Below, piece by piece: positions 5,926 to 12,199 of a stretch of 12,199 bases of DNA (the first letter of the stretch is position 1; the number at the start of each line of letters is the position of its first letter). Made by a program: the position numbers and the translations under genes. Source of the DNA: Porticoccus sp047635255 (GTDB lineage: Bacteria; Pseudomonadota; Gammaproteobacteria; Pseudomonadales; Porticoccaceae); NCBI GenBank assembly GCA_047635255.1, contig JBLIIR010000038.1, forward strand, positions 1-12,199, in the 5' to 3' direction. The notes beneath the pieces were generated by a model, which ran no database searches, was not told the origin of the DNA, and saw nothing but the letters and a program-made list of their open reading frames with translations.

Positions 5926-6696
5926 TTAACCTAGCAAATTTTTCAAAATTGATCCCACCCCATAAGCCATAGCAGCAGCAATACCGCCAACAGCAACTGT
6001 TTCCATGCCAGAAAGTAACCAATGGTGTGATACAAATCTTCCTTTTAGTGCGCCCACCCAGAAAAATGCAATGCCTGTCATAAATGCAGCCCAGCCAAAG
6101 GCGTTACCAATAAGGCCAGGAGACACCCAGTTAGTGAGATAGGTTATTAGTGGAATAAAACCAACTAAACAAAAAGCACTAAAGGTTGCAAGGCCAGACT
6201 TTATAGGATCATGAGCCTGCAAAGACATCCCGTGCTCATCCTGAAGCATAATGTCTATCCAGGCTTCTTTGTCAGAAGTTATCACTTGAACCGCATCTTC
6301 CAGCAACTGTCCCTCAAACCCTTTCCTAGCAAAAATTTGCCTGACTTCTTCTTTCTCCCCTTCAGGGTGCCTATCTATTTCATCATGTTCCATCTGACGA
6401 ATTTTGGTCCGATGCTGATTTTCTGCGCGAACCCCCAGAAAATTACTGGCAGCCATACTAAACCCGTCTGCTAGCAAGTTAGCTAAGCCCAGTATAATAA
6501 TAACTTCTGCTGACATCCCTGCGCCGGCGACACCAGCGACAATAGCAAATGTTGTAACAGCCCCGTCCACTGACCCATATATGAACTCCTTAAGGTAGAA
6601 AGAATCTGGGCCTTCATCTAGTCTTTGCGCAATCAATTCTGGTCTATGGTGATCCCTGTAATGCTCTATACTGGCTTCCTTGCTGTGTTTATCCAC
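5926..6696 (-). CDS. VIT1/CCC1 family iron or manganese transporter
   Basis: A 256-aa inner-membrane protein of the vacuolar iron transporter family, which moves Fe2+ or Mn2+ out of the cytosol, often in exchange for protons. About five membrane segments are visible (near 40-60, 65-87, 168-188, 197-216 and 229-250). The first carries GSVDGAVTTF with Asp44, and the second carries LADGFSMAASN with Met81; equivalent residues line the metal path in plant VIT1. Between segments 2 and 3 lies a charged helical region with many Glu residues (about 92-160, e.g. MEHDEIDRHPEGEKEE), matching the cytoplasmic metal-binding domain. The start is GTG at 6696, with AGAGGT 7 bases upstream. The substrate cannot be decided from sequence. 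It diverges from trmL across about 130-145 bases and ends facing the ACT gene. Confidence 0.9.
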   Translation of the reverse strand: MDKHSKEASIEHYRDHHRPELIAQRLDEGPDSFYLKEFIYGSVDGAVTTFAIVAGVAGAGMSAEVIIILGLANLLADGFSMAASNFLGVRAENQHRTKIRQMEHDEIDRHPEGEKEEVRQIFARKGFEGQLLEDAVQVITSDKEAWIDIMLQDEHGMSLQAHDPIKSGLATFSAFCLVGFIPLITYLTNWVSPGLIGNAFGWAAFMTGIAFFWVGALKGRFVSHHWLLSGMETVAVGGIAAAMAYGVGSILKNLLG

Positions 6697-6710
6697 AAAT
6701 ACCTCTGGTG

Positions 6711-6739
6711 TTTAATAAATGTCCATGATTTCGTATAAT
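6711..6739 (+). promoter_or_regulatory. Probable promoter of the trmL-fldB-mnmC operon
   Basis: On the plus strand a perfect -10 box TATAAT (6734-6739) is preceded after 17 bases by TTTAAT (6711-6716), a partial -35 match. The predicted start near 6746 leaves a leader of 80-100 bases. The same AT-rich core reads TATATTATA on the minus strand and may also serve the divergent transporter gene, but no good minus-strand -35 box was found. Confidence 0.5.
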
Positions 6740-6842
6740 ATAGCAATAAAGTTGGTGACATGGTCATTTTCTATTCAAGCCTCACAGCACCGCAGAAAAG
6801 TAACATGTATGCCACACTAATAACCACATGACTCCCCAAATC

Positions 6843-7307
6843 ATGCTAAACATAGTTTTATTTGAACCTGAAATTCCGCCAAATACTGGTAACATTATCA
6901 GGCTCTCAGCCAATACAGGCTTTGCGCTTCATTTAATTGAGCCTCTGGGTTTTGAGCTAGACGATAAGCGTCTCAGGCGCGCAGGCCTAGACTATGCCGA
7001 ATGGCAAGAGGCCAAAATACATTCCAGCTGGTTTGAGTTTATAAAGAATCAGACCCCTGAGCGAATATTTGCGATCAGCACAAAAGGTTCCACTTGTTAT
7101 ACCAGTGTAAAATTCAAAGCGGGGGATACTTTGGTATTTGGTCCAGAGACAAGAGGCCTAACACAAGAATTTCGCGAAGCTCTGCCGTTAGAACACATAC
7201 TGCGTGTCCCTATGCAGCCAAAAAGTCGAAGTCTTAACTTATCCAATACTGTCGCATTGGTTGTTTACGAAGCATGGCGACAGTTAGATTTTCAAGGCGC
7301 TATCTAG
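6843..7307 (+). CDS. trmL: tRNA (cytidine/uridine-34 2'-O)-methyltransferase TrmL
   Basis: TrmL is a SPOUT (trefoil-knot) methyltransferase that uses S-adenosylmethionine to 2'-O-methylate the wobble base of tRNA-Leu isoacceptors. The family's start MLNIVLFEPEIPPNTGNI is seen, with NTGNIIRLSANTG at 14-26. The knot motif LVFGPETRGL is at 97-106, and the C-terminal motif starting SRSLNLSNTV and ending YEAWRQL spans about 128-148. From the ATG at 6843 the protein is 154 aa, close to E. coli TrmL (157). An ATG at 6828 would add five residues; neither start has a clear ribosome site, and 6843 is chosen by family alignment. A tiny frame (6805-6831) overlaps the 6828 ATG as ATGA. It is the first gene of an operon with fldB (29-base gap) and mnmC. 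Confidence 0.94.
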   Translation: MLNIVLFEPEIPPNTGNIIRLSANTGFALHLIEPLGFELDDKRLRRAGLDYAEWQEAKIHSSWFEFIKNQTPERIFAISTKGSTCYTSVKFKAGDTLVFGPETRGLTQEFREALPLEHILRVPMQPKSRSLNLSNTVALVVYEAWRQLDFQGAI

Positions 7308-7336
7308 TAAAAATTACCCAAAGAGGGAAAAGAACT

Positions 7337-7939
7337 ATGACGAGTCCACGGAAGATTAGTCCGGCCATCGACAATAGTCACATGACTATCGGTTTATTTT
7401 ACGGTACTTCGACCTGCTATACAGAAATGGTTGCTGAAAAAATAGCAGCCAACCTGAACAGATCAGATAACAATAAAGCTACAGTAGGGCTTTATAACAT
7501 TACTGAGGAGTCTCTTTCGTCTATGGAATTGTATGACCATCTAATCATAGGAACACCCACCTGGGATTATGGTGAACTTCAGGAGGACTGGGAGAAGGTA
7601 TGGAATGAAATTGATACTCTAAATATAAGTGATAAGACTGTCGCGCTATTTGGTCTAGGTGATCAAATAGGCCACCCGGAATGGTTCCTCGATGCTATGG
7701 GTTATTTGTGGGCAAAAATATATGCTCAAGGTGGCATAACTGTAGGTTATTGGCCTGTATCAGAATTTAAATTTAATCAATCCAAGGCTATGAATGCAAA
7801 CCAGCAATATTTTGTCGGTCTGGCAATAGATGATAAAAATCAGTTCGAACTAACAGACAAAAGTATTTCCAGCTGGTGCGCACAAGTTTACAAGGAATTC
7901 CAACTAAAAACTAACCTCCATCAATCTATTAAAATTTAA
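7337..7939 (+). CDS. fldB: Long-chain flavodoxin, FldB type
   Basis: A small FMN-binding electron carrier. From the ATG at 7337 it is 200 aa, against about 173 in E. coli FldB, because of an extra N-terminal stretch (1-15) and a slightly longer C-terminus. The phosphate-binding loop is FYGTSTCYTE (21-30), followed by the FMN-stacking loop TPTWDYGELQEDW (73-85) and FGLGDQIGHPEWFLDAMG (105-122). The insertion typical of long-chain flavodoxins is present (about 128-160). AGAGGG lies about 9 bases before 7337, which decides the start over 7274, an upstream start overlapping trmL, and over a later ATG at 7382 that would match the E. coli start. It sits between two wobble-34 tRNA modification genes, trmL and mnmC, in one operon. 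Its redox partner is not shown by sequence. Confidence 0.93.
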   Translation: MTSPRKISPAIDNSHMTIGLFYGTSTCYTEMVAEKIAANLNRSDNNKATVGLYNITEESLSSMELYDHLIIGTPTWDYGELQEDWEKVWNEIDTLNISDKTVALFGLGDQIGHPEWFLDAMGYLWAKIYAQGGITVGYWPVSEFKFNQSKAMNANQQYFVGLAIDDKNQFELTDKSISSWCAQVYKEFQLKTNLHQSIKI

Positions 7940-7959
7940 TCTTGCCTGAGCAAGCGACC

Positions 7960-10047
7960 ATGCATCCCAAAAAAATTACTGCACTTGAAGCAGAACTCAC
8001 CTGGAGTAACAGCATAAGTGCTACCTCTTTGTTATTTGATAGCCTATATTTTGATGGCTATGCTGGTATCAAGAAAATCCGACATACCTTTTTAGAGCAG
8101 AGCCCCCTCACAGCCCAATGGAAATCACACAATAAAGATTTATTCTCTATCGGTGAAACAGGATTTGGGGCTGGATTAAATTTCCTAATAACGGCAAAAG
8201 CATGGCTGGAATATTGTGATACGCAAAAAAATAAAAAAATCCTTCATTTTGTCTCTGTGGAAAAATTCCCTTTATCAAAAGAAGACTTAAAGCGAATTTT
8301 ATCCTTAGTACCGGAACTTTCTGAATTAGGGCAAGAGCTACTTGACGTCTATCCACCTCCAATTTATGGAATCCATAAACTATACCTGGCAAAGAAGCGC
8401 ATAATCTTAACCCTCATGTATGGTGACGGATACGATATGTTTTCATCGATCAAAAATAGCGATCACCCATTTTTTGAACGGCAAAATAATCCTGTTTTCG
8501 ATACATGGTTTTTAGATGGATTCTCTCCCACTAAAAATAAACACATGTGGTCAATTAAGCTCCTCAAGGTAATCGCCGATCTGAGCCGGCCGGGTACTAC
8601 TATTATCGCCTCTACCACGGAAGAAATTATAAGGCAGAGGCTAGAAAAAGTTGGTTTTTCTATCGGAATCACACCGAAGCTTAATTGTATAAATAATGCA
8701 CTTGTGGGAATATTTAAAAGTCCCATCTTGCTACATATATCCAAAGAAAGTTGGGTTCCTTCTCGGTTTCATTCACCACATAAAGCTCCTTGGTATCTAA
8801 CACCGGAGGCAAAAAAACCAAAAACAGCTATCGTTATAGGTGGAGGGATTGCAGGCTGCTCTACGGCTCGATCATTAGCAGAGCGAGGAATTTCTGTAGT
8901 ACTGATAGAGCGTCATGAAAAAACAGGGCAAGAGGCCTCTGGAAACCCACAAGGGATTCTTTACTCTAAGCTTTCTTCAAGTATTTCACAGATTTCTCGT
9001 TTTGGAGTCACAGCCTTACTTGCCGCTAGCAGGTACTACAATAATCTCCTCGATGGCGACGTAAGCCACTATTTAGGAGATAGATGCGGGGTATTGATTT
9101 TACCAAAATCGACCCATGATAAGAAAAATTTTGAGGAAATAGCCTCTTTATTTCCTAGTAGCTTTGTTCAGCTACTTAAAGATAGGGATCTTGATCGACA
9201 AGCTGGGCTGCCTTTAGTGAACAGACTCGGATTATTTTTCCCTAAACTTGGATGGATATGCCCCCCAGAAGCATGCGAGTCGCTCATACAACACCCGTTG
9301 ATTACAGTCCACAAAGCAGAAGTTAAGGAAATTAACCTAAGAGATAAATCAGAAGAGAGCTGCCAGTCCTGGAGCGCACTGGATCACGAAAACAGAGTCA
9401 TAGCATCTGCTCCAGTCATGATTATTGCTTGCGCATTCAACAGTAGTAAATTTAATCAGACAGCTCATCTCCCTATAAATAAGGTTCGGGGGCAAACTAC
9501 AATGATGCCCCCAACGATAAGAAGCTTGCCGCTTAAAACTATTCTCTGTGGTAAAGGTTATATGCTTCCAGTGCTAGATGGAACGCATACCCTGGGAGCA
9601 ACTTACAATTTAAATGAAAATGAAACAGATACTCGAATAGAAGACCACAAAGCCAACATTAATCAACTAGAAATAATAGATCCTGCATTAGTGCAAAATT
9701 TTAAAGAAATCGATGTAACTACACTTAATGGCAGAGCCTCATTTCGATGTACTACGCCTGATTTTTTACCTATTGCGGGACCGGCACCTAAACTCAATGA
9801 CTATATGATAAATTACAAATTGATGAGGGAAGCAGGACGCGCGCATATACCTATCCCAGGATCCTGCTGGGAAGGATTGTACCTAAACATCGGTCATGGA
9901 TCACGAGGGCTAAGCTATGCCCCAATATGTGCCGATCTTGTTGCCAGTCAAATATGTGGAGAGGTTCCACCCTTAGAGCTAGATTTACGGCAAGCAATAC
10001 ATCCAGGTCGCTTTATTATTCGAGATATAAAAAAAGGTAAGCTATAG
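7960..10047 (+). CDS. mnmC: Bifunctional tRNA 5-methylaminomethyl-2-thiouridine biosynthesis protein MnmC
   Basis: MnmC completes mnm5(s2)U34 in tRNAs for Lys, Glu and Gln: a C-terminal FAD oxidoreductase turns cmnm5U into nm5U, and an N-terminal SAM methyltransferase turns nm5U into mnm5U. Both halves are present. Counting from the ATG at 7960 (695 aa), GETGFGAGLN (65-74) is the SAM loop, and DTWFLDGFSPTKN (181-193) is the methyltransferase active-site block. IVIGGGIAG (about 291-299) opens the FAD Rossmann fold, with EASGNPQG soon after, and GHGSRGLSYAP near the C-terminus closes the FAD domain. A TTG at 7942 is an alternative start with no ribosome site; the later ATG matches the E. coli N-terminus better. 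It follows fldB by 20 bases. The fused form is typical of gammaproteobacteria. Confidence 0.95.
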   Translation: MHPKKITALEAELTWSNSISATSLLFDSLYFDGYAGIKKIRHTFLEQSPLTAQWKSHNKDLFSIGETGFGAGLNFLITAKAWLEYCDTQKNKKILHFVSVEKFPLSKEDLKRILSLVPELSELGQELLDVYPPPIYGIHKLYLAKKRIILTLMYGDGYDMFSSIKNSDHPFFERQNNPVFDTWFLDGFSPTKNKHMWSIKLLKVIADLSRPGTTIIASTTEEIIRQRLEKVGFSIGITPKLNCINNALVGIFKSPILLHISKESWVPSRFHSPHKAPWYLTPEAKKPKTAIVIGGGIAGCSTARSLAERGISVVLIERHEKTGQEASGNPQGILYSKLSSSISQISRFGVTALLAASRYYNNLLDGDVSHYLGDRCGVLILPKSTHDKKNFEEIASLFPSSFVQLLKDRDLDRQAGLPLVNRLGLFFPKLGWICPPEACESLIQHPLITVHKAEVKEINLRDKSEESCQSWSALDHENRVIASAPVMIIACAFNSSKFNQTAHLPINKVRGQTTMMPPTIRSLPLKTILCGKGYMLPVLDGTHTLGATYNLNENETDTRIEDHKANINQLEIIDPALVQNFKEIDVTTLNGRASFRCTTPDFLPIAGPAPKLNDYMINYKLMREAGRAHIPIPGSCWEGLYLNIGHGSRGLSYAPICADLVASQICGEVPPLELDLRQAIHPGRFIIRDIKKGKL

Positions 10048-10073
10048 AATTACTTTTTCTCAAAAAAATTCTA
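10045..10073 (+). terminator. Hairpin at the end of mnmC, possible weak terminator
   Basis: An inverted repeat, TAGAATT (10045-10051) with AATTCTA (10067-10073), starts at the mnmC stop codon. Its inner part pairs further (TTTTT with AAAAA) across a two-base bulge. A run of five T follows only about 12 bases later (10085-10090), so this is not a textbook intrinsic terminator. A second pair, CTAGCT and AGCTAG, flanks that T-run. Confidence 0.35.
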
Positions 10074-10114
10074 GCTTGCCGTCTCTTTTTAAAATAGCTA
10101 GACAGCGTCTCCAC

Positions 10115-10155
10115 ATGTAGAATGTTTTCTATGTAGAATGCTTTCTATGTTCAAT
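10115..10155. repeat. 16-bp tandem repeat upstream of the M16C protease gene
   Basis: Two adjacent 16-base units, ATGTAGAATGTTTTCT (10115-10130) and ATGTAGAATGCTTTCT (10131-10146), differ at one base. They are followed by a partial degenerate third copy, ATGTTCAAT (10147-10155). The array ends 23 bases before the ATG at 10179. Each unit contains a TAGAAT that resembles a -10 box, but no -35 box is correctly spaced. It could be a binding-site array, a slippage-generated repeat, or part of the 5' leader. Confidence 0.8.
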
Positions 10156-10178
10156 ACACCCAATTATTTAGGTCTTTT

Positions 10179-12199
10179 ATGAATACACATGCGAGTCTAG
10201 CAATATGCACTGCCTTTGAGTTGTTGCGCAAAGAGCGCATTGATTCTCTTAATATCGAAGTATCTGAATATCGGCATAGTAAAACAGGCGCCCAACACAT
10301 CCATATAGCAGCAGAAAATACCGAAAACGTATTCTTAGTGGCGCTCAGAACTGTACCCGCAGACTCTACTGGAATTGCTCATGTCTTAGAGCACACGGCA
10401 CTATGCGGCAGTGAAAAATATCAAGTACGCGATCCATTTTTTATGATGGTGCGTCGATCTCTAAATACTTTTATGAATGCCTTTACTAGCTCTGACTGGA
10501 CAGCATATCCATTTGCAAGTCAAAACAAGAAAGATTTCAACAACCTGCTAGACGTATACCTGGATGCCGTCTTCTTTTCTCGATTAGATGAATTAGATTT
10601 TGCACAAGAGGGTCATCGCATAGAATTTAAAGACCCAAATAATACTGAGTCAGAGCTTGTTTTTAAAGGCGTCGTGTTTAATGAGATGAAAGGTGCCATG
10701 AGCTCAATTACCTCTATTTTATGGCACACGCTTTGTAAATATCTTTACCCTACAACTACTTACCAATTTAACAGCGGCGGCGCTCCAGAGTGCATTCCAG
10801 ATCTTACCCATGATCAATTAAAAGCCTTTTACAAAACTCACTACCATCCTTCTAATGCTATATTTATGACCTTTGGGGACATTCCTGTAGATGAACTACA
10901 GACTAACTTTGAAGATAAAGTACTGCATAGATTCGAGCCACTAGACATAAAAATTTCCGTCCCAGATGAAAAACGTTATTCTAAGCCTGTCGCCATTCAA
11001 GAAAACTACGCCTTCGATGGGGAAGAAGGCATAAAAAATAAGACTCATATTATAATAAGCTGGCTGCTTGGAAGTACTACTAATCTTGAAGAAAATATGG
11101 AGGCTCAGCTGCTGTCCAGCATTTTATTGGACAATAGCGCCTCGCCTCTACAGAAGGCTCTCGAGACCAACAACATAGGACTATCACCCTCCCCATTGTG
11201 CGGCCTTGATGACTCACAACGAGAACTTTGTTTCGTCTGCGGCATCGAAGGCAGCGAGCCAAAACATGCAGACGCACTAGAAGAGCTGGTGATGGGCGTA
11301 TTGAGAGATGTGGCAGAGAATGGCGTGTCTAAAGAAGAAGCAGAAGCCTCGTTGCATCAACTGGAACTCGGTCAGCGTGAAATTGGCGGTGATGGCTACC
11401 CTTATGGCTTACAGCTTATATTGACGGCTCTAACAAATGCAACACATAGAGGCGACCCAATTGCCTTGTTGGATATTGACTCAACCCTGAAAAAACTACA
11501 ACGTAACATTCAAAATCCTGATTATATCAAGCAGTTGGTTCGTCGGCTCCTTTTAGAGAATACCCATAGAGTCAGACTTACCTTGGTCCCCGACACCCAG
11601 TTATCAAAAAAGACAGAAGCCCTTGAAGCTGAACGTTTAGCTGCCATAAAAGACAACCTAGATGAAGCCGGCAAGCAAGCTGTGGTCAATAAATCGATGC
11701 AATTAAGTGAGCGCCAACAACAACAGGATGATGAATCAGTACTGCCCAAAGTTGGATTAAAGGACATTCCGAAAACAATGTCGCGCTCTATCGCTTCAAA
11801 AAAACATCAAGGATCACCACTGCTTAATATTTACAATACTGGAACTAATGGTCTTGTGTACCAGCAAGCAATTGTTCAACTGCCCAAGCTAACCGAGGAG
11901 CAGATCAATCTTCTGCCGATCTATAGCCATGGTCTTACTGAACTAGGTGTTGGTAATAAAAGCTATCTTGATACGCAACGCTGGCAATCTCAAATCAGCG
12001 GAGGGGTCAACGGATTTTTGAGCGCCAAGGGACTTCCTCATGATGCGCAATCATTATCAGGCCACTTAATTCTCTCAACTAAAGGTCTAGCAAAAAATCA
12101 ATCAAAGTTGACGGACTTGATGCAAGCAACGATAGAGGAGCCAAGATTTGATGAATTACCCCGAATCCAAGAGTTAATTGCGCAAACTCAGGCACGACA
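10179..12199 (+). CDS. M16C zinc metalloprotease, presequence protease (PreP/Cym1) type, 3' end cut by the window
   Basis: The open frame runs from the ATG at 10179 to the window edge: 673 complete codons with no stop, roughly two thirds of the usual 950-1000 aa. M16C proteases such as PreP are large clam-shell enzymes that degrade short unstructured peptides. The inverted zinc motif HVLEH is at 68-72 (His68 and His72 bind zinc, Glu71 is the catalytic base). The third ligand is Glu169 in GVVFNEMKG, a block typical of PreP. Also seen are RDPFFMMVRRSLNTFMNAFT (84-103) and DWTAYPFAS (106-114). A charged, Gln-rich helical linker near 490-525, where M16C family members have a hinge, separates the two halves. 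No signal peptide is evident, so a cytoplasmic location is inferred. AGGT lies 6 bases before the ATG. It may share the mnmC transcript, but the 131-base gap with a hairpin and repeats suggests its own promoter. Confidence 0.93.
   Translation, partial: MNTHASLAICTAFELLRKERIDSLNIEVSEYRHSKTGAQHIHIAAENTENVFLVALRTVPADSTGIAHVLEHTALCGSEKYQVRDPFFMMVRRSLNTFMNAFTSSDWTAYPFASQNKKDFNNLLDVYLDAVFFSRLDELDFAQEGHRIEFKDPNNTESELVFKGVVFNEMKGAMSSITSILWHTLCKYLYPTTTYQFNSGGAPECIPDLTHDQLKAFYKTHYHPSNAIFMTFGDIPVDELQTNFEDKVLHRFEPLDIKISVPDEKRYSKPVAIQENYAFDGEEGIKNKTHIIISWLLGSTTNLEENMEAQLLSSILLDNSASPLQKALETNNIGLSPSPLCGLDDSQRELCFVCGIEGSEPKHADALEELVMGVLRDVAENGVSKEEAEASLHQLELGQREIGGDGYPYGLQLILTALTNATHRGDPIALLDIDSTLKKLQRNIQNPDYIKQLVRRLLLENTHRVRLTLVPDTQLSKKTEALEAERLAAIKDNLDEAGKQAVVNKSMQLSERQQQQDDESVLPKVGLKDIPKTMSRSIASKKHQGSPLLNIYNTGTNGLVYQQAIVQLPKLTEEQINLLPIYSHGLTELGVGNKSYLDTQRWQSQISGGVNGFLSAKGLPHDAQSLSGHLILSTKGLAKNQSKLTDLMQATIEEPRFDELPRIQELIAQTQAR

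Noticed and set aside
6211..6474. Plus-strand frame of 87 codons
   Set aside because: Antisense to the metal-binding region of the VIT-type transporter.
8147..8744. Minus-strand frames inside mnmC
   Set aside because: Antisense to the MnmC methyltransferase domain.
10115..10155. Repeat array read as a minimal CRISPR
   Set aside because: The units abut directly with no spacers, are only 16 bases long, and no cas gene is present.
11080..11767. Minus-strand frames at 11080-11277 and 11522-11767
   Set aside because: Antisense to the M16C protease, whose frame is continuous from 10179 to the window edge.

Overview
The window looks like chromosomal housekeeping DNA from a low-GC gammaproteobacterium, probably a marine, free-living type. 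The support is the gene set (AlaA, PdxB, EpmC, the YheU/UPF0270 family, a GcvR-like tandem-ACT protein, TrmL, FldB-type flavodoxin and fused MnmC), with protein sequences close to the Escherichia coli versions as I remember them, in AT-rich DNA. I cannot name the genus from sequence alone. I see no transposase, integrase, phage gene, CRISPR array or plasmid function, and base use is even throughout.

Layout. (1) Positions 1-252 hold no convincing gene and end in the terminator of a minus-strand tRNA operon, tRNA-Glu(UUC) then tRNA-Gly(GCC). Its promoter is near-consensus with a GC-rich discriminator. (2) msrB (minus) and alaA (plus) diverge from a 91-bp spacer. (3) alaA runs toward pdxB; epmC and pdxB form a minus-strand pair. 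(4) A conserved protein of unknown function (plus, 238 aa) diverges from epmC and converges on a small UPF0270 gene. (5) A tandem-ACT, GcvR-like regulator gene diverges from the UPF0270 gene and converges on a VIT/CCC1-type metal transporter gene. (6) trmL, fldB and mnmC form a compact plus-strand operon. (7) A gene for a large PreP/Cym1-type M16C metalloprotease starts at 10179 and runs off the right edge (673 codons seen). It has no stop codon inside the window, so a stop-to-stop ORF search can miss it.

How the genes fit together. Decoding is a recurring theme: a tRNA-Glu(UUC) whose U34 is a known MnmC target, TrmL and MnmC both acting on wobble position 34, and EpmC acting on elongation factor P. 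A second loose theme is PLP: PdxB makes it and AlaA uses it. The flavodoxin gene between two wobble-base modification genes is the most thought-provoking arrangement. I found no clear evidence of an undescribed defence or mobile system; the best unknowns are the 238-aa family and short repeats in some intergenic regions.
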